A stretch of 64,000 bases of DNA from Isoetes taiwanensis (taxonomy: Eukaryota > Streptophyta > Lycopodiopsida > Isoetales > Isoetaceae): assembly GCA_021234155.1 (NCBI GenBank), contig JAJEKV010000030.1, forward strand, positions 10,480,525 to 10,544,524, in the 5' to 3' direction. This document shows positions 46,195 to 57,274 of the stretch, piece after piece. Position 1 is the first letter of the stretch. Each line of letters begins with the position of its first letter. Below the pieces are notes generated by a model. It was given only the letters and a program-made list of their open reading frames with translations, had not been told where the DNA came from and ran no database searches. The position numbers were made by a program, and so were the translations under genes.

Positions 46195-47390
46195 TGTTAT
46201 AAATGCGTATATCCTAGGCCACGTCATCAACAAAACTACATTAGTAGACTTGTATGCACCAAGTATGGGGGTATAACCAAGTTATTTATATAATTTAACC
46301 AACCTTAGAAAGGAACTCATTTCCACATGGCTTCACCCTATAGGTGACCCATCACGTGGGCACACTCTATTGAAGCCAAATGACCTTTCATGCGAACCCT
46401 AACACATAAAAGGCCAAACCCTAAACCTAGGCCACCAACCTTAAGTTAGTTGCATGTCATTAGAACTAGTTGTTGTTCTTATTATTTATCAAGTTATGAT
46501 GATGTACGATGTTGGTTGATCTCATGTTTGCACCTCTTATGTATTGGAAAGGAGGATAGAGGCCTAGTAGCCATTATTTAGATGATACTCCTAGTTTAGA
46601 CACATTAGTTTCCATTATTATACGGTCCGTGCATAGAGCCCACTAGGCTATGGAGTAACTGAGCACCACAGGATGGGATCAGTGGGAAAGTGGAGGGAGG
46701 ATTTTGCTGAGCGCAGCTACTGGAGTTCCATACGGGTTAGGCTTATAGCCGGTCACTTCGTGTGGGCCGAGTCTCCCTGGGTGAATAGTGTTGCCCTCGC
46801 TCTCAAGGGTTGTAGGTGCCAGGCTAGTTCTTGTTTTGGGGAGTTCAAGTCGGGTAAGGACATTTGTTGCCACGATCCTCTAGCCACCCACGAAGCCACT
46901 GAACTTCGGGAGGAGAAATGCAACCATCCTACCTCATCGGACCGGGAAGAGTACAAAGAGTAGTCTCATTGAGTGATACTATGAGATTAGATCTCCGGCA
47001 GGTTACAGTTGCCATAGAGCCTGATTTAGCCTATCTGCGAAGTATGCACTGGAGGAGTGGATGGAGTGGTCAACCCTAGCCATTATCTATTAGCAGCCCA
47101 AGTCATTGCCATAACTCTGTCTGATCTATCTGGAGACCCCCAGGTGTCAGTCGATTCCCCTTGAGTCTGAGTTCGAGTAGGAGACCCATTTGATGTAGTT
47201 GATGTATTTGATGTATCTGATGTAAATTGTGATGGATGGATTATCACTACCTCTTGAGGTAGTCTTGTTGTTATTTTTGCTAGTGCTTACATTGTTATAT
47301 TTGCTTTCGCTGATATAGGAGCCTATAGAGGACGAGCTGGAATGGCACCTCCGTATCCTCTGCTTATTTGTCTCGCCATCCCAGATGCAT
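46195..47390 (+). repeat. Diverged solo LTR related to the LTRs of the H3-carrying element
   Basis: Collinear similarity to 19658-21086 is visible in several blocks: CTCTTATGTATTGGAAAGGAGG, GATGATACTCCTAGTTTAG, AGCCTATCTGCGAAGTATGC, GGAGTGGATGGAGTGG, TCTGGAGACCCCCAGG and TTGAGTCTGAGTTCGAG. No internal region or partner LTR is nearby. The ends are blurred. Confidence 0.7.
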
Positions 47391-47399
47391 ATTAGACAG

Positions 47400-47860
47400 A
47401 GGACCCATCCAATGGTTGTTGTTGGATGGGGAAGATCTTTCGATGCATAAGACGAGTTGTCATATATAGCACAAAGAGCGCCACAATTACAGACAAAGAA
47501 AGCATCAAGAGCATCCAATCGTGATCAAAGTTGTCTTCTACTTTCTGCTTATAAGCCATTGTAGTTTTAGCTAACTGAACCTGCCAGGCAACTGTCATCC
47601 ACATTCTAGGGATAGGTCCTTTATGCATAAATATCATCACTTTCTGCTTTTATAGAAGAAAGGGCCAAAGAAAGCTTGTGCTATAGCAAGCTTGTGCCAA
47701 AGAAAGCTTGGGTCCAAAAAGAGAGCTTGCGCTAAAACTGGCGTCCCTATCCCTATAATGATGGTTCTCTTCTATATAAGAAGAGAATCATAGCATTATA
47801 TTGACTCTACTACCGAACATAGTAACTCTATTCCTGTGTAACCACACTATCCGAAGGGAG
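47400..47860. other. Interval with one short membrane-type ORF
   Basis: A minus frame, 47640-47392 (82 codons), contains one hydrophobic stretch (MLLMLSLSVIVALFVLYM). I recognise no family and cannot say whether it is expressed. Confidence 0.25.
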
Positions 47861-49380
47861 ACATGTCAGCAACCTGCTGAAGCCACTCAAGAATTCTTTT
47901 ATGGATCTCTTATTACCAATGTTGTAGCCTTTGTTCTCACATAATCATTAAGCCAAGTCCAGAAACTTTAAATGGCAGGGCAACAAAAAATGTGCTCAAC
48001 AGTCTCAATGTTCTTTAAGTAAAATCTACAATGAGGAGGATGAGTAGGTTCATTAGAAATTCTATGGTGTAGGGTTTGATTAGAAGGAAGACCTTAGTGG
48101 ATGATTCTCCATGCTAAAATTTGCAATTTTGGATGACCATAAGAGGACCAAAAAGACTTAAGGGCTCTAACAAGTTGTCTACAAATAGAGTCTGATGGCA
48201 TGTTTCTGAGGTTTCATAGGAGTAATTGCCTTATAATCTTTCTTAACTGTATATGTGCGACAACCATCAAGGGTCTATTGGGATTGGAATTGTCAAGATA
48301 TTCATTGACATCTTGAAGTTTAGATAAGATTGTAAATACTTCTATCTGTGGAAGTACCATTAACGATAGCATTTGTTTCTTCCCAAAATTTCTATTTGGT
48401 ATCATTCCAGAGGTCTTCAACCTTTGTTATTCCTGCATTTGCTATTTTCTGTAAAAGATAGAAAGCTTGAAGACTAGGTTTTTATTATCCTCATTAGCAA
48501 AAAATATCATACCAAAATATTGAAATATCTCCAACATTTGACATCTACGTCCTTGTGCACATAATTGTAAGAGATTTTGTTCCATGCTTTCATAAGTTTT
48601 CTAATGCTAATAGAGATACTAAAAACATGGCAGAACTAAGAGTAAGCTGAATCAGGAAGTTCATCTTAATTGTCTTGCTATTGAGAGGTCCGCTACATTA
48701 AATCTAGTATCTTATAAATTTCTTGGCTGAAAAATTAGATCCATAGATTGCTTTTCTTATATATTTTGCCCCCAGAGCCAGAGCCTGAAAAAAGAGATAT
48801 TGACAGCCAAGACCTTCTTTTTTCTTAAGATAAATAATCACCTCCCAATTCACCATACGCATTCCACTCCAAATCTATCATTTAACAATTTTTTCTTGTT
48901 GCTTGTAAGACTTTCTATAAGCAATTAAGGCCGAGGAGAAGTAAACATGTGTGCTGGCTAGAACAGAATTAGCTAAGATGACACGACCAGCAAAAAACAT
49001 AGTGTTCTTGAGGAATCCAACTTTTTTATTAATTTTATTAAAAATAGAATCCTAGGCCTGCTTGAAATTCAACTATAACAAGGAGAATCAATAAAGTAAT
49101 AGCTTGATGGTTAGGAGTAACTTTGATTCCGTGAGTATTCAAAGAAGGTCAGCATTCTCCCACAGTACGCTACATTTGTCAAGGTTGAGAAAAACACTTG
49201 AGGCTTTCCTAAGGTTCTGCACTGATGTGATGAAGTTTGTGATGTGATCTTCGTTAGCCTCCAAGATGATGAATGTGTCATCTCTATATTGTAGAATTGA
49301 CAAGTGTTCCTCTATACCTGGCATTTTCAGGTCTTTCTTTTTGTTCAGCACTTATAGAAAGAGGGGGTAAGGGGCAACCC
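47860..49380 (-). mobile_element. L1-type LINE, RT palm to zf-RVT region, decayed
   Basis: On the minus strand an RT active-site block lies at 49351-49139 (HLSILQYRDDTFIILEAN, with YRDD replacing YADD, and VFLNLDKCSV). About 1.1 kb further is a zf-RVT-like part near 48150-47900 (LAWRIIH then GLPSNQTLHHRI, CRFYLKNIETVEHIFCCP). These are ORF2 C-terminal features of plant L1 LINEs. Stops, frameshifts and the changed catalytic motif mean it is dead. Confidence 0.8.
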
Positions 49381-49950
49381 TGTTTAAATCATTTTTGAAT
49401 GGGAAAGAAGTCATAGGTGCATTATTAATTAAGAGACCTGAGTAAGTATTTTTGTTGAACTCCATAATCTTATCAACAAGGTTTGGATAAGATTCCAAGT
49501 GCAGAAGATGTTGAAAAATCATTGACATCGATCATCACACAATTAATGTGCAAAAGATCATTTAAGACCATGGTTCATGGTCTTGTAAATATCTAGACCT
49601 AACTTTGTTAATAGGTATATACGAAGCATATATTTATAATTGTGTATAATGAGGTTTCGAAGTTCATTGGAGCAAAAAGCTAATTTGAAATAGTAAGCTT
49701 CTTTAAGCGGCCTAAACATGTACCTAAGCCGACGATTCTCATATTATATGTACAGAGGATCGTTTGATTGAATACACATTTGATTGCTTTGCAATTTAAG
49801 AAGCATTCGGGGACCTATTTCACTGATTAGGTTAAAGTTTATGAAGATCTGACTGCTACGGTAAAGTAGGAAATACCTTTGTTACGGTGAATTGTTGCTA
49901 CAATAAATCGGATTTATTCAATGGTCATAATAACATGCAATAAGTATAAA

Positions 49951-50155
49951 GAATAGAATAGAATAGAATAGAATAGAATAGAATAGAATAGAATAGAATA
50001 GAATAGAATAGAATAGAATAGATTTTTAGCGTCCTCGGAGACCGACTGGCCTATGGGACCCAAACACAAAAGAGAGCAGCAAGCGTATTACTGACAGGAT
50101 TAAAAAAACCCCCGCCCCGAAGGTTTTTCGAGGGAAAAACCTTAGCATTGAAGCA
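49951..50155 (-). mobile_element. LINE/SINE 3' terminus with long ATTCT-type tail
   Basis: A tract of AGAAT repeats (49950-50020) is followed, in plus-strand order, by the conserved end (CGGAGACCGACTGGCCTATG) and the structured module GGATTAAAAAAACCCCCGCC...GGTTTTTCGAGGGAAAAACC. It is the same end as at 3785 and 10262. The long pure tail suggests it is younger than the other copies. Confidence 0.75.
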
Positions 50156-50329
50156 TTGAGTTATTTGAACCATCATTCTAACTTAGTATTAAGTTAAGAG
50201 AATATTGATCTAGTGTTGTTGAAGAATTGTTCTAGCTTGGAGGACATTGTGCTAGTGAAATTGAACAAAGATTGAGCGAGTGCATTTTGTGTTTAAGGGA
50301 GCTTGAAGTTTGTGATAGTATAAGTGCAC

Positions 50330-50360
50330 ACTAGATCTACATTTGTTATCAGAGCTAGTT
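50330..50360 (+). promoter_or_regulatory. Possible primer-binding site of a Copia-type LTR element
   Basis: TTGTTATCAGAGCTAG resembles the initiator-Met PBS (TGGTATCAGAGC) found after plant Copia LTRs. About 170 bp before it could be an LTR end. No gag or pol follows before unrelated sequence, so this would be a remnant. Confidence 0.3.
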
Positions 50361-50407
50361 GTTCTACTTTAACATATCTAGTAGGTTTGGTGTTGGTCTT
50401 TTGAGCA

Positions 50408-50992
50408 GTGTGGACTTATACAAAGGCGGTCCAGGTTTTCATGTATGGAAAGATGCTATCAAGCATATACTTGAGGTGGAAAATCCATGGGGTGTTGACC
50501 CTTCGTGAGCAAATAGGAGAGTCAAGCACTACTATAAGGTCAGTTATTGAGGGTTCTAATACTCAAACTAGTGTTGGAGCTATAAGTGCTAGTGATGCCA
50601 GTTCAGGAGATGTTTCTGGAGAAGTTGGTGCAAGGATGGAGACAACAAGTATCTGGCAGAGGCGATGCGCGTGTATTTTTCATGGAGCGGATATTTTTGG
50701 TCGGCTGTTTCTTCGTTGTGCTCAACACAAGATTATTAAATCTTACCGTTGTTCATCTCTAGCTGACGATAAAAAAAAAAGACATAATTTGGCTTACTTA
50801 TTTATAGTGTTCTTCTTATGCATAGACAAGTGGTTGTGTCTAATTGGGTCTCCTTATCCACTAGGGTTGCCTAATTGCGTCTGCTTATTCACTAGGGTTT
50901 TATTCTCATCTGTGCATTCTCTAATAAAGCTTCATGAAGGGGAGGGGGAGGGGAATGTGTTAAATGATTTCAACATTAGTTCCCATGTATAA
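50408..50992 (+). pseudogene. Unrecognised ORF fused to a retroelement 3' tail
   Basis: The 194-codon frame has no motif I recognise. Its last third is read through the retroelement end shared with 43311 and 45470 (CACTAGGGTTTTATTC), so it is not a natural protein as a whole. The first 90 codons could be a gag remnant given the PBS-like site upstream. Confidence 0.25.
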
Positions 50993-51572
50993 TATTGGGA
51001 TGTGCGTGTTTATATTTAGGCTACGTATGTAGCGTCCTGTAATACCATTTCCATCTTAGATAAACCAGAAAAGAAAAAAGGGTCCAACTAAGAAGAGGCA
51101 CATATAGTGGGCTGAGGAATATAGAGACTTGCATTACCCATGTAACTTTAAAGTAACTCACCAATTTTGTCACTTTGTGAATTATTTGAGTTTATGATTA
51201 TGGCGATATGTTTGGTATCCATTATTTAAATTCTATTGAAGTGTAAAACTTTAGACTAAGGAACATATTTTGCATTTTGCTTCAATTAATATGCAATTTT
51301 TTCTTCTTTTGTTAACTATCATAAAAAACTTACCAAATTAATGCAACATTTCATCCATACTAAAGAACACCAAGCAAACATAAAATCTTCAAGCACCATC
51401 GTTAGATACTACTCACTTTATAAGGCATTCTTATAATAAGACTCCTACTCTATACAATGCATTGGATTGTCATTTATTATATATACATGCATGCAAAAAC
51501 ATGAAATTGGCATAAAGCACTATGCTCACCATAGCCATAAATAGAGCGCCTAGATATTTGTGATGAGCCTTT

Positions 51573-51893
51573 CTAGGACATGATGGGAATCATCTCCTCA
51601 ATCTCATCATCTTTCCATCCCCCCTCTTTAAGCCTTTGAGCCAGGTTTTCAAAATAGCCACATAAACATGCAGGCTTCTTATCCACACAACAAGCATCAT
51701 CATCATCGAGGGGAATTCTTCCCTCCACAACATGGCTCCAAACTTGCATCTTTCCAGCAGCATTGGTCCGCGGCAGACCTGGAACAATGAAGCTCCTTAT
51801 CCATCTGAAGAACAAAAACTTCCTCCCCTTTTTGAGGCATGGAGATCCGCCATTCATGCATTCGGCGCAGGTGTGGCAAGTTCTTTTTCTCAT
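51573..51893 (-). CDS. Small Cys-containing protein, copy A of a local pair
   Basis: The 106-residue ORF shares about 70 percent of residues with the ORF at 56795 over its length. Common blocks are KGRKFLFFRWIRSFIVPGL, KMQVWSHVVEGRIPL, DDAC, VDKK, CLCGYFENLAQ and GGWKDDEIEEMIP. An N-terminal C-x2-C-x2-C-like group (CHTCAEC) and a CLC pair could bind metal. No family is recognised. Codon differences between copies are often at third positions in the shared blocks, which hints at selection on protein sequence. Confidence 0.6.
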   Translation of the reverse strand: MRKRTCHTCAECMNGGSPCLKKGRKFLFFRWIRSFIVPGLPRTNAAGKMQVWSHVVEGRIPLDDDDACCVDKKPACLCGYFENLAQRLKEGGWKDDEIEEMIPIMS

Positions 51894-51899
51894 ACTTGT

Positions 51900-53090
51900 G
51901 CTTGAAGAGTTTTTCTTGCTTTAAGGATTGGGCTGAAGAATGATCTGCAGAGGGCTGCTAGTTGGAGTTGGAAATCCACCAGCTAGATGTGAAATTCAGC
52001 TAGCCAGATTTGAATCTAGAGTATGATTCGTGCTTTCAGTCTAGCCTTGCACAAAGAAGCTGCAGATGTAATGCACATCTTCTTATTGTGCTCATGCCAC
52101 ATTTAAAGAGGTCTTCTGCTCGTCAAGTATGCTTTGTCAGGACCCTGAATTTGCGCTCCCTAATATTTGGCACATTTGCCTACATTCTTCTGCCATTTTC
52201 CTACCTTGATGCTGAAAAAGAAACATTGTGCTTTTTCTTAGGACCACATCTAGTTTGTCACCTACAACTTAGGCCATGAAATAAGCATAATGTTTTTTTA
52301 GTTAGGGTTCAAGTGTATCTTTGTTTTATGTGCCACCAACGACATAATTCCTTTGAATGATGATATATGTCCCCCGTCAAAATGCCAAACGCTATTATAT
52401 ATTAGACATTACACTCTTCTTTCATCTGAAACAGAAGCAAAAGCTCATAATCCTTCTCATGCATTCTTTGAAGTTGAATGCTTGGTCAACTAAAGACTAT
52501 TATTAGTTGGGCTGTTTTGTTGCACTAAGAGCTGTAGGTTATTACTTGTCTTATTATGTCCAACATTGCGGGCGCATGGACATGTGCACAAAAAACCATG
52601 CCACTTTCTCCTTAATGCGAAAGGACATCTATCTCAATCTTACATTTTAAACATTGCAAGAAAGATGAATAGGCAGCCTATGCTCTATGTGAATGATCAT
52701 GATACATACGATGGACAAGTGAATTGTTGCTTCTTAATCTTTTTTGAACAAGTGAATTGTTGCTTCTTAACCTTTTTTGAACGTAGTTATCTTCTTTTTT
52801 ATTTTTAAACAATACGATATTTAGCTGGCCATTTTTTGTTGTGTGTTAATATGGTGACACCACGTGGCATTCCCATCTATTGCAAAATGATATTTAATTC
52901 TACCATTCTAGAATGGGACTCGCAAGAAACCAACAAACCGCCCGTAGGCTTCTCATTCATCTCAGCAGATTTTCTACAATGGTGGACAGTGGGTAGCCGC
53001 ACACATGCGAACTACCCACGAAAAATAAAGGGAAAATCCAATTATATCATTTGGACCCCAAAAAAATACAATGCTAATAGATGAGTGGCT
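51900..53090. other. Gene-less interval
   Basis: No supported gene. A duplicated GTGAATTGTTGCTTCTTAA lies at 52720-52770. CTAGAATGGGACTCGCAAGA at about 52909 recurs at 53596. Confidence 0.4.
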
Positions 53091-53098
53091 GATGTACC

Positions 53099-53179
53099 TG
53101 CCGAAAGCTTATCACCGGGATTAAAAAACCCCGCCCTTTCGGGTTTTCGAGGAAAAACCCTAGTGATAAGCCTTCGGCA
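53099..53179. repeat. Hairpin enclosing the LINE-type structured module
   Basis: TGCCGAA-GCTTATCAC pairs with GTGATAAGC-TTCGGCA, a 16-bp stem with one offset base. It encloses GGATTAAAAAACCCCGCCC and GGGTTTTCGAGGAAAAACCC, the module seen at the ends of the LINE copies. Confidence 0.7.
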
Positions 53180-53434
53180 AGGGGCTTAGACAAACGTAAG
53201 GCATAGAATCGCTCCCAAAAACCCCCGCATGGAGAAGTTGAAACAGATGCCGCCGCCAACCCGCACTGCACACATCACCAACACAACAAACGAGAAAACA
53301 TACAAGAGAATAGCATCACCCAGCGGGTGGAAAAAAAAGCATCACCCAGCGGGTGGAAAAATATGATAAACAGAACTTGTACAAAATATAATAAACAAAG
53401 AAGGGGGGGAGGGTGGGTTCAAGAGAATAAGGTA

Positions 53435-53930
53435 CTGCTGAGAGAAGAGGAAGCGCCGATGAGTCGTGGATGCAGAAACGCGCCTGAAATAGTCGAATTC
53501 CCAACCAGAACGGGCATGCGCCGCCCGCATGCATGCATGACATGCATGCTCGTCCCATTCTAGAATGGCGATCCGTGTCTCGGATCGATGCGTTTCTAGA
53601 ATGGGACTCGCAAGAAACCAACAAACCGCCCGACTACCAGAGAACTTCCTTACAAACTAGGATCGAGGACGAAGGTCACAGGACGAGGCCAAAGGCTGGT
53701 AAAGGATAGCAAGAAAAGATACGCCAAATTGGCTAAACCAGGCAGGAAGAAGCCCCTCCCCTGCCTGGAAACAATTCAAGAGAAGAGGAAGCGCCGATGA
53801 GTCGTGGATGCAGAAACGCGCCTGAAATAGTCGAATTCCCAACCAGAACGGGCATGCGCCGCCCGCATGCATGCATGACATGCATGCTCGTCCCATTCTA
53901 GAATGGCGATCCGATGTCTCGGATCGATGC
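53435..53930. repeat. Two 150-bp direct repeats, 343 bp apart
   Basis: Segments 53438-53587 and 53780-53931 are nearly identical (GAGGAAGCGCCGATGAGTCG ... GTCTCGGATCGATGCG). Each contains the self-complementary run GCATGCATGCATGACATGC. A 22-bp duplication (AGCATCACCCAGCGGGTGGA) lies at 53314-53360. The function is unknown. Confidence 0.85.
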
Positions 53931-53984
53931 GATTTTGTATGTTAGTATATAAATAGAGAAACATGAGTTTTTTTGCATCGCTAC

Positions 53985-54045
53985 ATGCGGCTGATTTTAC
54001 CCGCTATCAGGGGTTCGAATCCCTCCTCTCCTTCTGTCCAAGGAA
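53985..54045 (+). tRNA. tRNA-like 3' half (B box), probably pseudo or SINE head
   Basis: ATCAGGGGTTCGAATCCCTCC contains a perfect B box and T-arm. An anticodon-arm-like GCGGCTGATTTTACCCGCT precedes it. No matching 5' acceptor arm or A box was found, so a working tRNA is unlikely. A TATATAAATAG element lies 35 bp upstream (53949). Confidence 0.3.
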
Positions 54046-54049
54046 TTAT

Positions 54050-56790
54050 TGCATTCACGATCGGTCGGATCTGTGCCATATTATTGCCATCCTACTGGAT
54101 ATGTGAGCTATAAATGAGAGTCCTATGGATGAGCAAAGGAACATTTGTGCCCTTTGCCATCCACCATTTGTGCCTATCACCCTTGATGTGCAAGATTCGG
54201 CTATCCCCCCTCCCCCTCCCGTCAAAACAAAAAAAAAGGGGAAGGAAAAAAGAAAACTCTACTTCCATCACGGGGCTCTACCTCCATTGCAGAATGTGGT
54301 TTCAAATGCCGTGAACTCATACAAAATCATAAAACTAGCAGTAAGGCAGGCTTTTAAGGTAGGTGAGACAAATTGATCAAGAATGACCATAATCAAGTAG
54401 ATAAACTATGTATATAAACGTTATATTGTAACCTAATAATGGTGTTTATTCTATTTTAAATTTTTAGGTCCATCACGTAATTTAACTTTTACAAGGAAAA
54501 GGCCCACAGTTGTGTTGCAAGACCTCATGGATATAGCAGCAGATCACAAGGATGAAGGTACTATTGTACAACAAAAGAAGACTTATTCTTGGTTTATCAA
54601 GAAATAAATATAGTGAAATATCCAACTCATGTTCAAATTTGCGGGCTTCCTACTCAGAATAACTGTGTTTTAGTGGTCCAGCAACAAGAATTCATTTTTT
54701 TGGTCTTGTTGCATCTGCATCTTTACTTTGGTATCCTCCTTGCTGAAAGGTTTTTCCTGTTGTATATGATTTGTGGGCTTTCTATTTTTGCCATTATTAA
54801 GTCCTCTTGACAAAAACAAAAATTAGCTGATGCAAATTCTGTTTAAAGTTTGTCTATGACTGGCATTGAAATTATAGGCTCTTGTTTAGAAATGTCCAAG
54901 AAGCTGGTTGTACATTGAAGCTATCTGTATGGCCTGTGCAATATAAGGTGCATTATGAGAGTGTGTATTTCAGAAATTAAGGATCGCAATTCCTAATAGT
55001 CCATCTTCCTCATTATATTGAGATGTATTTTGTCCAATAGCAAAGGCAATCTTTGTCTTTCATGTTTCATAGTCTGTTATATGAATTTGAGACATGTTCA
55101 TAACTTCAAGGCACATTAATGCTTTAAGAGATTCTTGTATGAGTTCCTAACATTATTTTGACATAAATTTTGGCATAATTTAAGGTATGTCAACGATTTT
55201 AAGGATTTTTGTCACTGTTCTTGATTTGTTTGCTAACTTTCTTGCATTAGCACAATTGTAGCATTGAATGGCCACCTTTTGGTAGTTTGACATCTCATAA
55301 GTTGAGGTCTTGATGCCAAGTTGGCAATTGACATGGCTTACCATGTGGACCATCGCGATGAGCATGATGCCATGTGGCATGCATAGCCATTAAGATGGTT
55401 ATGTGGCTACGAGTTTGATTATGCACTTAAGTGCCAACCAATGGACACCATTCCCAATCATGCGTTAACAATGAAACTAACTATGCAATAACACGAAATT
55501 ATATTTTTATCTTGATCTCAAAGTTTGGGTAATATAGTTGCACTTCATTTTCAACACTAGTACACAATAACATGTTTTTGCTATCCAATCAAATTTTCGC
55601 CATGAGTAGATGTTCCAACATAGCATTTGGATATGTCCAAATCCAAAAACACTTTTGTGGGTGTTGTACCAATAAGTCATTCTTGCGTGCACACGTAACA
55701 TGACTTTGAAGGAATGGTGAGAGCATATGCAATTTCTTCTAAGGGGAAACAACAATATACTTGTCAAATGTATCATAATCGTTTAGATAGCATCGGGGCC
55801 ACCTATTTATCTTTATTCCCAATAGGTATATCTAGAAAGTAGATTAACGCATAAGGAGAAATCTGGCAAACTATTTTGGCCTATGTGTTTTGTGACCGCA
55901 TAAATCATTACACACACTAAGACAAGCAGTGACCTACAACTCTAAGTGCAACAAGGAGTTTGGAGTCAAATTTTGAAGAATCGCTAGTACGATAGTAGAA
56001 GTTTTCAATTTTGTATAATTTTCTTGCAAGTGATTAACTTAAGAATCCTTTTTGGAGAACTACTTTGAAGGGATAATATTACAATGTCCCTTGCAAGTGT
56101 CATGATATGGTGTTTGTTGAGGGACATTCAGAACATAAAAGCAAAGCATGTCCATGTGGTGCCAAATGTCGTGTGAAATCCGAAATGACATGCCACGACC
56201 CAACCCATTATGCTTGGTAATTTCAGCATGTCTCACATGCCTACTCACATTGTTGCGATAAGAGAATGATGCATCCTGCAATTCAGATCTGCTTTTAATT
56301 TTTTGATGTTAGGCTTTGGTGAAGGGGTGGCGAGACATAGGCTAGAACGGTCCCTTTACCGTGGTCCTTGAATATTTTTCAGAATTATATCAAATATGGA
56401 TGAATGGAGTCAAATAAAAAGAATATATAAGGGTAAGGTTGTTGGGTGGGATTTCTTTATGTTCTGTGCCTGCCATGACTGGCAGCAGTGGTTCTAATTT
56501 TGATCAGTCCTTGACCCTATGTGGTCAAGATGAGGTGATTGTTACATGTGGTCCTCAAATCTTTTTCAGAATCATCATGTCAGATAGGTTATGGGTGAAT
56601 GGAGTCAAATAAAAAGAATGTAGGTAGATAGGACAACCTATGAAAGAAAGGCTAATGGGGCGGAGATTTAGGGCTCGACAACGCATATATTTTTATATTC
56701 CTCTATTGGTTGGCTGGCAGATTTTCCTCATGTCGCCCTTTATGCATGCATGATAAGAAACGAAATGCAGAAGGTCTGCACTGCATAATT
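54050..56790. other. Gene-less AT-rich interval
   Basis: Only short frames without motifs occur (for example 54125-54376, with a Pro/Lys run). Two similar words, TTTTTCAGAAT with GGATGAATGGAGTCAAATAAAAAGAA, recur at about 56380 and 56570. Confidence 0.4.
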
Positions 56791-56794
56791 CTAG

Positions 56795-57268
56795 TTGCAT
56801 AGTGCAATTTGCGCATCAAGTAGCCTCCAAAATATTAAGTGCATACAAACATCCAGGCACCAAAATATGAAGCAGCAGATTCTCCCGACTATTCTTGAGG
56901 CAGATTCTTCATCCAATGCCAAGAAAAGAAGAACCAGAACTAGCGATATCTGCATTGATTGCATGGATTCAGTCTCCTCACATCACAAAAAGGGCAGTAG
57001 ATTCTTATTCATCCAATGGATAAGGAGCTTCATTGTTCCCGGTCTGACGCGGCCCGATGCCGCTAGAAAGATGGAAGTTTGGAGCCATGTCTTAGAGGGA
57101 AGAATTCTCCTCACTGATGATGCTTGCTTTGTGGATAAGAAGCATTCATGCTTATGTGATTATTTTGAGATTTTGGCACAAAAGCTTAGAGTGGGAGGCT
57201 GGAAAGATGACGAGATTGAGGAGATGATTCCTTTCAGCCCTAAAAAGGCTCACAAAGTTTTTGGCTGA
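56795..57268 (+). CDS. Small Cys-containing protein, copy B of a local pair
   Basis: The 157-residue ORF is homologous to 51573-51893 on the other strand. It keeps CIDCMD, KGSRFLFIQWIRSFIVPGL, KMEVWSHVLEGRI, VDKK, CLCDYFEILAQ and GGWKDDEIEEMIP. The true start may be the internal Met of MKQQILPTILEADSSSNA (about residue 25), which leaves a basic KKRRTRT stretch before the Cys group. A C-terminal extension SPKKAHKVFG is absent in copy A. The function is unknown. Confidence 0.6.
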   Translation: MHSAICASSSLQNIKCIQTSRHQNMKQQILPTILEADSSSNAKKRRTRTSDICIDCMDSVSSHHKKGSRFLFIQWIRSFIVPGLTRPDAARKMEVWSHVLEGRILLTDDACFVDKKHSCLCDYFEILAQKLRVGGWKDDEIEEMIPFSPKKAHKVFG

Positions 57269-57274
57269 ATCTTC

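Noticed and set aside
53985-54045. Functional tRNA gene
   Set aside because: There is no A box or 5' acceptor arm matching the 3' half.
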